From the NCBI GenBank assembly GCA_024364805.1, contig CM044518.1, positions 74,246,773 to 74,275,975 of the forward strand: a DNA stretch of 29,203 nt, written 5' to 3'. Position 1 is the stretch's first letter, and each line of letters begins with the position of its first letter. The DNA comes from Euprymna scolopes. Taxonomy: Eukaryota; Mollusca; Cephalopoda; Sepiida; Sepiolidae. Of the stretch, positions 10,346-19,300 are shown one piece after another. A program made the position numbers and the translations under genes. The notes under the pieces were generated by a model. That model did no database searches, was not told where the DNA came from, and was given only the letters and a program-made list of their open reading frames with translations.

Positions 10346-10703
10346 AGATGTATATCATTACGATTATTGACGTTATTTATTTTTACTATGTTAAGCCTTA
10401 CTATAAATAAATAAATAATCCGTAAAATAATTAGAAGTTATCTCCCTTTGATCATTAAACATTTTTTGTTTATTATTTTTTATTTCTATTAAATTTTTTA
10501 ACAAATTTCAGTTGTCTCTCTTGCTAATTTATTAAAAGTTTTAATTTTAAACTTAGCGCTGTCGCGATAAAGACATTGTACATTAGAACATCGTTTTAAA
10601 GTATTAACGCCTAAGTAATTATTTTAATTCGGAAACAAAATATAACAGCATGCCAAATGATAGACTAACTGAACTTAAAACAAATTTTATAATGGAAATA
10701 AAT

Positions 10704-10706
<3 letters not shown>
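10346..10706. other. Gene-free AT-rich stretch
   Basis: Very AT-rich with no recognisable frame or repeat end. Confidence 0.6.

Positions 10707-10762
<56 letters not shown>
10707..10762. repeat. (TA)n microsatellite
   Basis: About 28 TA units. Confidence 0.97.
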
Positions 10763-10765
<3 letters not shown>

Positions 10766-10911
10766 TTTATATATAAAAATATTTTTTTATTTAATCTTGT
10801 TCCTAATTTTCTATATCATTTTATTTTAGTTATCAATATAAAATTAATAAATTTATTTAGTAAAATGCTAGTTTTCTTTTAGTGTAGTTAACTTCCTCCT
10901 ACCTATTGTTG

Positions 10912-10990
10912 CTGATGAGGATACTATGTTTTAAAGGACAAAAAGTGTATGATTGTGTATATATATATATACATATATATATATATAGTC
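10912..10990 (+). ncRNA. Possible degenerate hammerhead-like motif
   Basis: CTGATGAG (10912-10919) is followed by AGGAC then an A run (10935-10944). After a TA-rich stretch able to fold back comes GTC (10988-10990) and GTGCTGGTAA. The order resembles the core of hammerhead ribozymes, which are known in Penelope-like elements. The left side of stem II does not pair cleanly, the GAAA box is altered and stem I does not close well. It is on the strand opposite to the adjacent Penelope-like remnant. Weak candidate. Confidence 0.2.
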
Positions 10991-11045
10991 GTGCTGGTAA
11001 ATAATATACAAATAAAGGCTAAAAGATTACGATTGAAAGATTATA

Positions 11046-11416
11046 TCAATAAACAAATAATCGTACTTTCTTAAATTGTTTGATTTTGTTCATATTTGCT
11101 TTCAGTGTTCCATCTTGTCTGTATTGCAAGTAGCTTTTATACTTATTTACCAAATGGTTCGAGTAACTAGTATACTTTTCAGTGTGTTCGCTAGTGGATT
11201 CCATTGAAATATCAATTGTTTTAAAGAGTTTCTTTTTTGCTGAGTTTAAAACCTGCCGCTTTTTATAAAAAAAAGTCCGTTTCAGGAGTCGAGCTTTCGT
11301 GTTAAAGGCGTGTCCAGTTAGATATATATACAAAAGTCAAACAGGTGTCTTAAAATTACAATATGATAAAATCTTCAATTAAAAATTTATATTTTTCTCA
11401 GCTTATTTATCGTTTA
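11046..11416. other. AT-rich interval with one unrecognised open frame
   Basis: A 95-codon minus-strand frame (11333 to 11046) is Lys/Ser/Tyr-rich and resembles no family I know. It lies downstream of the GIY-YIG remnant on the same strand, so it could be 3' sequence of that element or chance. Confidence 0.3.
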
Positions 11417-11740
11417 TTACGTGACTCGAAATCTTAAAATATAACGACTGCATTCATAGTTATAATTTATCGCTGGGCGTTTCGTTTTTATATACAAAGC
11501 CTCTAGAATTTTTAGTTATTTTGCTTTGAGATCATTGTATAAATCTTTTTATTTATTTCTAAATTCTGAGTGAGGGCAGCAACGTTCTTTTAAATGTTGA
11601 CTTATAGAACTTGAGTCAGAAACGCGGAGTGTTAGTCTTTGGTACAATATGTTCGTTGTATAACCAATGTAACTATTTTTACTGGAATTTTTGGAGTGAC
11701 ATTCTCACAAAGTGCAATTAAATTCGTAAATTACGTTGTT
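11417..11740 (-). pseudogene. GIY-YIG nuclease domain of a Penelope-like element
   Basis: One minus-strand frame of 108 codons with no frameshift and only three nonsense codons before its end. It starts NNVIYEFNC (the GIY-like strand), continues KNSYIGYTTNILYQRL (YIG core with the following Arg), SSSISQHLKER, and ILEALYIKTKRPAINYN with the expected catalytic Glu. In Penelope-like retroelements this domain follows the reverse transcriptase and nicks target DNA. The Cys pair before the YIG motif and the His of ISQHL fit the zinc-binding pattern described for these elements. The upstream sequence on the same strand carries reverse-transcriptase-like pieces, which supports the assignment over a bacterial-type GIY-YIG gene. 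Confidence 0.75.
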
Positions 11741-12400
11741 TTTTTTTCCTGAGTAGTTTTCGGTCCGAGATGCGTAATTGCTTATAACAAGGTTAGAAGT
11801 TGTTGTCTTTTATAATAAATGATAAATTTGTTTTTTTATGATTGACGGGGGATACATATCTATGAATTATATTTTAAGTCCTTTTAATCGGCTCTGAGGT
11901 TATGGTGTAATTGGTTGCGATAGAATATATTAATGGAAGGATAGATTGTTTGATTGATTATTATTCGCTTGGTTTAAGTATCTAAGTGTTAATTGTATTT
12001 AGTTGTCGACTATGAAATTATGATATTGATTATTAATTAATAACTGTTTTATGTTTTTAGTTCACTAAGAAATATTTTCTTATTCTAATCAATAAATTTA
12101 GCACGATAATCTGTTTTACAATTGCAATTTAATACCGATTTAGGCATTCGCTTTTGAAGTTTAAGATATACAAATTAATGGCAGTAGGTTTCTTATATAC
12201 AGAGGTTATTTGTTCGAGTCAATGAGTACACCAGGAAACGGGATTTTGTTTTTAAATTTGAGTTCATCGGTAAATGAGAGTACTAAATTAGCTTGGAATA
12301 TGTTTTTCGATTCTATAATTTCGTTAGTGCTATATATGTTGATACCGTAAAAATTAAAAAAAGGTGAAAATCTAAAATTAAAATAAAACACCCTACAAAA
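11741..12400 (-). pseudogene. Penelope-like reverse transcriptase tail, degraded
   Basis: Minus-strand pieces upstream of the GIY-YIG domain resemble the end of Penelope-type reverse transcriptase. These are LSFTDELKFKNKIPFPGVLI (within 12206-12391), then in a shifted frame VYKKPTAINLYILNFKSEC (about 12120-12200). This is the expected order of a conserved PFLD-like strand, a VYRKPT motif and the thumb. The YxDD-bearing palm is not visible, so the element is 5'-truncated or more decayed there. Several stops and shifts. Assignment rests on short motifs and order. Confidence 0.5.
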
Positions 12401-13014
12401 ATGTGTTTTCTCAGAAGAGCAGCAAAATACATCAAAGAGAAAGAAAATCAGCTGGTGAAATAAATGAAATTATAACGTGCATGTTTTAAAAGTTTTACAT
12501 CAAACGAACAAAATACATGTACGCATACCTATGAGTACAAATAGTTGTACGTTACTTACATACAAGTGCGATACTGTTCACGCATTCATCCGGTATAATG
12601 CGCATGCTATAATAATATAATGCGCGTGGTATAAAAATATAATGCGCGTGTGTTAGACTATCTTTATGTTTATGCTCAATCGCCTCAATGGTTTCTTTCG
12701 CTTTATCCTTTCTTTCGTTTGTGTTATCTTTTAATGTAGCCAAGGGGAAAAATATTTATCCTTTATAAACATAGGCAACGCAACTTGTCTCACAAAAATA
12801 ACTAGCAGATAGTCTAATATTTTGAATGCACTCAGACATGTACCCATTCCATGGAAAATGATATATAATAAATTTCATTTGATGGTTGACGACATAGATA
12901 ATTTGAGGGGTGTTGACGAATCGACATATACTAACTTAAATACAGGTTTGGAATATGCATAAAAATTACTTATATCAACAACAGATAAATGTAATAATAT
13001 TCACTATTTATCCA
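12401..13014. other. Unassigned stretch
   Basis: A 63-codon minus-strand frame (12743-12552) shows no resemblance. The bases at 12600-12650 hold three imperfect copies of an ATAATGCGCGTG-like unit. Nothing else supported. Confidence 0.45.
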
Positions 13015-13948
13015 TCTATATAAATAAAATGAACTATTTTCCCCTCTGACTTTGACCTTAATAGGATTAAAAATAATGATATAACATGCAAATGTAATAC
13101 GTACAAACTGTAGCACATTATCTGAGGTGTGCTATAGGCCTATTATCTCTACAGTTCCTCGACAATGGTACATTCCTATATTTTCCTGGTGAGAGTTCAC
13201 TGCCAAAATCGGTTAGATTCAATGGAGGTTGCAACATCTTTTCTCTCCATTAGATTTCTGCTTTCCCCGCTCCCCATTTACACCGAAGCGGAAGCGTTCA
13301 CAAGGAACAGTACGTGTTTTCTTATTGCTTCTTTTTCGTTATTATAAGACGCAACCTGCTGGATTAACCGGTATTTGCTTCCGGTTTTAACGACTCTAAC
13401 CGTGAAATCTAACTATGGCCTTTATTTATTACAGCTTCCAACTCAACATTTATTTTTCACAAATAATTAATTCTTTACTATTCATTATTACAACGCAAAG
13501 ATATCGTGAATTCACTTGCATTACACTTAAATTAAAATTAAAACAAATAAATTCATTTAGAATTCGAGAAAACAAAAAAAATCATTTACAATTCGAGTGT
13601 GATGCGGTACTACTGAAACTAAACCAAAACAAACTTCACTGCGGAATTGATATTTGACCTAATTGACTTTTTAGTTAATTCATAACGTTTTTGTTGCACT
13701 TTCGCCTCAATGATTCGAGTTCGAGCTTCCCCCCTCAAACTGTTTTGGGATTTTTCAAACAGGTAAGCACCGCAGGACCGTTCATATTGCATCACGTTCA
13801 TTTTTATAATTGTTTTTTTATGGTTTTAACATTGTTTGTTTTTAAAATATTTAAACAGGGTTATTACTTCGGTTTGTTTTCATTTTACCACCCCAACCAC
13901 ACACGCCTCTAAAAACCCGGGCAACGCCGGGTACCCCCCCCCCGCTAG
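13015..13948 (+). mobile_element. Non-autonomous Helitron, both ends present
   Basis: Starts TCTATATAAATAAAATG directly after an A (13014) and ends CTAG directly before a T (13949). This is the A|T insertion and the TC...CTRR termini known for Helitrons. Twelve bases before the CTAG is a 6-bp stem hairpin (ACCCGG 13915-13920, loop GCAACG, CCGGGT 13927-13932), the standard Helitron 3' signal. No Rep/helicase coding is inside. The short open stretches within it (such as 13165-13347 and 13415-13657) show no family resemblance. It would have moved using proteins of an autonomous partner. The C run between hairpin and CTAG is unusually long. The 3' end is firm, the 5' end less so. Confidence 0.75.
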
Positions 13949-14029
13949 TTTACAATATTTTATTTATTCAATTGAAACCATGGTTGGGACATTTGTTTGT
14001 AAATACACATCACGTTATTAAGCTATCAC

Positions 14030-14740
14030 CAACAACTATGGAATTACAAAAACTTGCAGATGTTTTTATTAATTAAGAATGTCTCAATATTTAGTTTCAA
14101 ACTTGTTGATGCTAAGAGCTAAATTTCACCAATTTCACGGCAATTTTTTTCTCAATATGCATAAATTTGAAAAAAAATCTTTGATACGTACTTCCGAACA
14201 AAGATGCCATCTTTTTTGCGTGTGTATCTAATTCGAAATATTTACTACTTGGAAAATATGTTTGGCGAAAGCAACAATTAATTAAATACCTCTTGTGTTA
14301 AATATGGATTTTAGTAGATCATTAAACTGCATTTCCATCTATTTCATTTGAGAATATACCGATAATCGCTCTTCACCTCCACATTAAATGATGTTGCAAA
14401 CAATTTGAAATCAGTTTTTGCAGACAAAAGTCAGCAATATCTGATAAAAGTTCATTTTGCAAATCCTGGATTACATTCACAAATAGGATCCTGTGGTTTT
14501 TCTGCTTGGAACTATGGGAAATGAACATATCAAAAGTTGCTGTTCAAAAGTAACAATAGGATGATACATCTCATTTATAAGCTGAGTTTTACTTGCAAGT
14601 CGTAATTTAAATGATTAACATGAGTCACTATATTCAAAATGAATGCTGGGATTGCTAGCCAATCGAGATCTCTAAAATATGAAAGGGTTTCTTTTGAGAA
14701 ATATTGTCACTTCTTTATGAAAGACCAGTATTCATTTTAA
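14030..14740 (-). pseudogene. hAT transposase C-terminal remnant (ZBED5/GTF2IRD2-like)
   Basis: Decayed catalytic and dimerisation end of a hAT-superfamily transposase, read from about 14740 down. The best stretch, FRDLDWLAIPAFILNIVTH continuing VNHLNYDLQVK (14587-14676), matches the alpha-helical region with LAFLVDIT..LN.LN..LQGK. Next come TQLINEMYH, LFATSFNVEV, EMQFNDLLKSIF, and finally KMASLFGSTY (about 14182-14212), corresponding to the conserved MxSxFGSTYxCEQ block of the hAT dimerisation region. The pieces are in the right order but need several frame changes. The N-terminal BED finger and first catalytic residues are not seen. Downstream of FGSTY the CEQ is lost. Old and inactive. Confidence 0.75.
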
Positions 14741-15323
14741 CATTGATCATCGGCTTAGTAAGTGTACATCACCGAAATACGCATTGCACCATACTCTGCC
14801 TGAGTTTAAAACAAACAATTATTTGTCTTGAGTTGTAAGCCATGGTTTGTTTCAGAAGAGTTTCCGATGGGTAGTTATTCTATACAAGCCCTAGAGATGA
14901 CGAATTCTCAATGGACAGCTGTTCTGTACAAGTTTACTTTATAATTTTTCAGCCAAAGAGCAAAAGATCCTTCTAGTGTTGATACAAAAAATGTGTGCAA
15001 GGTTTAATTTTTATGGAGCAATTCTGGTTTCTGATTGATTGATAGCAGAACATGAATTTGTTTCGTCAGTTCCTAGCAGCAGCGCTTATAAACAGAATCT
15101 CCCAATACTGAGGGAGCATGCCCCCCATTATGAGTTAACAATTTGAATTGTGGTTGATCCAATGACTGAGATAGAATCAGATTTATATTTTTACAACATC
15201 CCTAACTTTTTTAAACTTCAAGGGCGGCGCATGATGTCTATTGCAAGTATGTGACTAATTCCAAAGATGGTGGGTCGCTGTTGGAAGAAAGAAATAGAAA
15301 GCCGACAGAGACAACTTTGTACT

Positions 15324-15620
15324 TTAAAGTTTTCCCCGTGTAATATTTTTCACCAGTCGGTCAGTCAAATCGGCTCTCAGTTTTTGCTTAGTTTTTATAT
15401 TTAACCCGGAAATGAAAGTGTTTGCGTTATGATGGTGTTGTGCGCTCAACGTATTTAAATTGTTCTGGATTGATCTTCTTCTGACCAAACATGTAAACGC
15501 TCTCCTCACCCGAATGAAACTTCCTTGACTATTTTTTATATATATTGGAAAATGTGTAAAAAAACATTCGAAAGTATTTCTATTTCTTTTCACAACATTT
15601 GTTAGCCTTTTTCTTTCACC
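15324..15620 (-). other. Unexplained insert-like interval within the Helitron remnant
   Basis: An 89-codon open frame (15593-15324) that does not resemble the Helitron protein expected between NAFAKTLYSEV and the PPSLELVTY-like piece at about 15265. It may be inserted or simply randomised sequence. A clean 89-codon frame in this AT-rich setting is mildly unusual. Confidence 0.3.
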
Positions 15621-16626
15621 ATTTACTTAGCGACTTAAAATATTACAAATCCTGGTGATATTCTAATTAGTTATTTAGAGACAATGCTATAACGTCATAT
15701 ATGACGTATATTGTAAACAAACAGACAGGGATATGACTTTAATACATAAGCACTTCCGAATACAGTGTTTTTGCAAATGCATTCATTTGACTAAACGTGT
15801 AAAGCGATTAATGCTGTAACCGGTGGTTTCCGCGCTCTTTGTTGCAGTTTATGGTTGTTAATGTACCGCCATGCTCTACTGGTTTTATTTTGTATAAAGA
15901 ATGTTCATCTAATACTTGAGGATATAGTTAAGAGCATTTCCCATCTTTCATGTTTTGTAAGTATGAAATCAATGTACCACCAGGTTCATGTAGCATCTTT
16001 CTGTCACAACTTAATGCAATGTAAACATTAGGTATTTCAGTGCATATTTAATTGTCGATTTCGTTTGGACGGATTTGCTATAGAAAGAGACTAGTATGTG
16101 GTAATCATCTCTTCTGCCATTCCACTGAATACATCCGGCAACAGACAAACCAAAACGCTTTATGTTTTATCATTAAATCTATAATGTAGCTTCTGTCAAC
16201 GAGTTATTTTTTGCCAATTTTGTCAATTGATAGTTTCCCCGAACAAAATTATATCTCTAGATTGAAGTTAATCTTCGATTATAAAAATTGCTACTTCATC
16301 TATAGATGGTGATTTGAAACGTCGCACATGTTCTCCAGCAGATATTTTGTCGGAATAAATACCAATTGCATGTATCAGATGTCATAATTTCAATTGTTGT
16401 CTTTAATAAATGCTCTAAATTGTGTTTTTGTTATAATGTAGCAGTTCTTGCAGTTGGGAAACAATAGACATTTTTATATGGGTCGATATTCCACAACGTA
16501 CATCCTGTTCATCATTTCTATTACAATTGTAAGAACGTATATTGACACTAAAAATAGAAACAGAGATCCGACTTTATTGTAAATTTTTCGTTTCACTTTA
16601 AAAGTTAGCATGAATTGATTTTTTTT

Positions 16627-17794
16627 TCTCGGCGGAGGTTTCGTTTCTATAGCAACTGCTCTTGATTTATCATAGTCCTTTGATAGAGTATGGTATAAAG
16701 GTCTATCTTACAAAGTCTCCAGCTACAGCAGAGCTGGAAATATCTTCTCAATTATTAAATCATTTCTCTCTGGTAGGTTTATAGCAGTAGTGGTTTATGG
16801 CAGAATTTAGAAGAATTAATTATGGTGCCCCTCGGGAGTTAATCCTGATTTTCATCAATGATCTCCCAAATCACATCTTAAGATCATTCAAAGATATTTA
16901 TGCTTACGTCATTGCCATCTATAGCAACATTTCAAAGGCCGTAAATGACTAGGATCACTTTGTATCTCTCCCTTCTGACTTTGAGCACTTGCTGCAATGG
17001 GGAAAAGGGTGGCAAGTTAGTTTTAATATATTTGAAACCATGCTTCCATATTTCTATCATCAACATTCTGATCCCTCTTGGAATCTATTGAAATGACTGG
17101 CTTTCGTCTTAAGGCTCATTGTTTTGACAAGCTTCTGAACTTTACTCTGGATCTGAAATGGAACACGTACATCAAATCCGTTGCCAAAGTCGCAGAAAAT
17201 ATTGTGAGCCCATTATACAGCTCTAGTAAATATCGCATTGCTGATGGAATTCCCTACGTATGTAAGAGCCATTTACGTTTTAGGATGGAGTACTGTTTAC
17301 ACATATAGTTCACAATAGATTTGCAGTCTAGTAGGGGATGTCCTTTTTTTCTTCTCTGCAAGAGACGTTGCGAGTCTGTCTCTGCTTTATCGTTATTTTC
17401 ACAGCAGTTGCTCGTCTGTACTCCAATGCATGCCCCTTGCCAAAATTTCACGAAAAACACTCATCTAGCTGAGACCACTATCAATAATTTTCCCTATTTT
17501 TTATCTGCGTCTAAACTAAACGTAGATTCCATGAACAAGCTTCTTTATTAAGACTGCGCGCATGCGAAGGTCTCTTCCGTTTGCTTGTTTTACAGTTGAC
17601 TACAATATGGTTATCTTCAAGTCCAACGTAAACAAGTTTTTTATGAGTGGCTCCCCTTAAGTAATCCAATTTATTAAATTTTCACTACTTACTATTACTA
17701 CGATATTATCCCATTGACTATTGTAGCCACTCCACAACAAGAATTAATGAGTATCGATCCTTAGTTTAGAGCAGCTACGGGACCTTGATAAGTG
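16627..17794 (+). pseudogene. 5'-truncated Jockey/CR1-like LINE nested in the Helitron
   Basis: Begins inside the reverse transcriptase (TALDLS, SFDRVWYKGL at about 16650-16705). It passes the palm, where YADD has become YAYV (16899-16910) so the catalytic aspartates are lost. It continues LKWNTYIKSVAKVAENIVSPLYSSSKY (17140-17235) and RMEYCLHI (17282-17308), and reaches the C-terminus YNMVIFKSNVNKFFMSGSP with TAA at 17658-17660. A 3' UTR runs to GATAAGTG. Flanks TTGATTTTTTTT (16615-16626) and TTGACTTATTTT (17795-17806) agree at 10 of 12 positions and look like a decayed target-site duplication. Helitron coding sequence lies on both sides in the opposite orientation, so this insertion is younger than the Helitron. 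Many stops and shifts. Confidence 0.88.
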
Positions 17795-18494
17795 TTGACT
17801 TATTTTATGAACAGCGAAAATCGTCATTTGGAAGCATGATTTGTATTTCCTAATGTTGGATAGAAAATACCTTAATCAAGCAGTGTACCAAGCTCGCACC
17901 GTTTTTAATGGTTCTCGTAGTTTTTTTTAGTAGAGCTAGTTTAATTGTTCTGGTAGGTTAGCACATTTCTTTTGTTTCTTCTGTAAGTTCCAGGGCTCGC
18001 AAAAGAAACACACTTTAGTTATAGCGTCGATGAGAACCTGCCGTCTCAAACAATACTAATCATCAGCAGGTTTGTACCTGAATGCAAGGCGATCAAAATT
18101 CCGTGATTTTTGAACATGAGATCGTGTTTGATGCTGATCTGCTGTTCCTCGCTGACGTCTTTCAGAGTGTCATGTTCATTACGCTGAGATCGAAGCAGAT
18201 CTTAAAATGCAGAACGTGATTGCTCTTCCCGCAATTGTGCATTCTCAAGTGCGACTGCACGTCGATATGCTGCTTCATTGGCACGTATTTGAATCATTGT
18301 TTATCTTCTTTGCTCGTTTGCCGTTTTCCGTTCTTAATCAGTTTTACTGCAAACTACTCGTCGCACTCCTAAATTTTGATTTTCTGCCGGGCATTTTATT
18401 TTTATTATCCTCCTATCATTGTTTATTTAAATTCATTTTGTCTGCGTATAGTTCTATGTTCGTTACTCTTATATTTTTTATCTTCTTATTATAC

Positions 18495-18504
18495 CTTAAT
18501 ATAT

Positions 18505-18551
<47 letters not shown>
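18495..18551. repeat. (TA)n(TG)n microsatellite
   Basis: Short TA run followed by about 21 TG units. It abuts the 3' end of a minus-strand LINE fragment and may derive from its tail. Confidence 0.95.
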
Positions 18552-18554
<3 letters not shown>

Positions 18555-18800
18555 ACACAGTGGTAGCCACTTATCAAGGCCCGGAAGTCACTCAGGGATA
18601 AGGGTTATTGCAAGTACATTACGTTAGTGTGGAGATTTTATGAAGTGTTTACTTAAGGGGGCGGTTCATTAGGAATTTGTTAACGTTGGGCTTGAAGACA
18701 TCCAAGTTGTAGTCAGGTGGAAAGCAGGCAGACGGAACAGAGTTCCACAGGCATGCAGTTCTAAAAAAGAAGCTTTGTTCATGGAATCCACGTTTTGATT
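18552..18800 (-). pseudogene. LINE 3' end, same subfamily as the nested LINE
   Basis: Minus strand reads FHEQSFFFRTACLWNSVPS then ACFPPDYNLDVFKPNVNKF, ending LMNRPLK and TAA at about 18645. This is a continuous, well-preserved frame corresponding to the C-terminus of a Jockey/CR1-like LINE. The matching part of the nested LINE is at 17527-17660. Its 3' UTR ends with CCTTGATAAGTGGCTACC, shared with the 3' end at 17783-17794. Strongly 5'-truncated, as usual for target-primed insertion. It lies 158 bases upstream of the Helitron start codon, on the same strand. Confidence 0.85.
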
Positions 18801-19101
18801 AAGCACGAAAAAGTGTGTGTGTGTGTGTATGTATAGTTATATTTTATAACCTTAATATTCTAACCAACTATTATTTATATTTCATGTTTAGCATAATGCT
18901 GCTTTTGTCTTTATTTGTTATGATTAGCATTTACTTTCGAAATGGCATGAAGTAAAGAGGCACTTTCTCTTTTCTTGGCTTTCTTTATGATCTGCTGTTA
19001 TGATAAAATTATATGTATATTACTTCTCATATAATATTTGGTATGCTTTTATTGCTCCTCTTAAAAGTGTTTAGCTTTCTCTATTTGATAATGTTATAGC
19101 C
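18801..19101. other. Gene-free stretch
   Basis: T-rich, with a short GT run at 18811-18828. No family resemblance. Confidence 0.5.
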
Positions 19102-19300
19102 TTGTTAAGGGATGCAAAGAAAAACAGAACGCAAATACATGTATTGCAAAACATACAATATGCGGGGTGTTCGTCATAGCCGACAAATGACCTAGGTTTG
19201 TCCACCGGATATCGACTAACACCTTACGGCTTAGTCTTCTGGTATTTATTGAGATTAGAATTAGCCTATTAGTAGGTAAAATAGGTTAGTTCTGCCACAA
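19102..19300 (-). repeat. Probable 3' LTR of the fossil element
   Basis: Shares ACATGTATTGCAAA, an ACAATATGCGG-like block and ACACCTTACGGCT with 22051-22190 in the same order and spacing. The outer terminus is TGTTAAGGG on the plus strand. The inner limit is uncertain. Confidence 0.6.

Larger units (their letters stand above)
14800..18394 (-). pseudogene. Autonomous Helitron Rep/helicase ORF, decayed and interrupted
   Basis: Minus-strand remnant of the Helitron polyprotein, a rolling-circle replication initiator fused to a helicase. It starts MPGRKSKFRSATSS (ATG at 18394). Next come an Arg/Ala-rich N-terminal region (ANEAAYRRAVALENAQLREE), FDRLAFRYKPADD (18057-18098), a Cys pair CFFCEPW, and NIRKYKSCFQMTIF (17825-17857). 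A LINE occupies 16627-17794. The frame family resumes with FKVKRKIYNKVGSL, EHVRRFKSPSIDEVAI (16279-16332), RMYSVEWQKR, AEIPN, MKDGKCS, NAFAKTLYSEV (about 15760), and more weakly to about 14800. Helicase Walker motifs are not seen. Stops and shifts are numerous and the interval 15330-15620 is not explained. Family certain, lower end approximate. Confidence 0.85.

Noticed and set aside
13165-14021. Several 60-80-codon open frames
   Set aside because: Almost all lie inside the non-autonomous Helitron. None resembles a known protein and they overlap in several frames.
18207-18627. Open frames of 119 and 83 codons with Val-Cys runs
   Set aside because: They run antisense through the Helitron N-terminus and then through the TG microsatellite.
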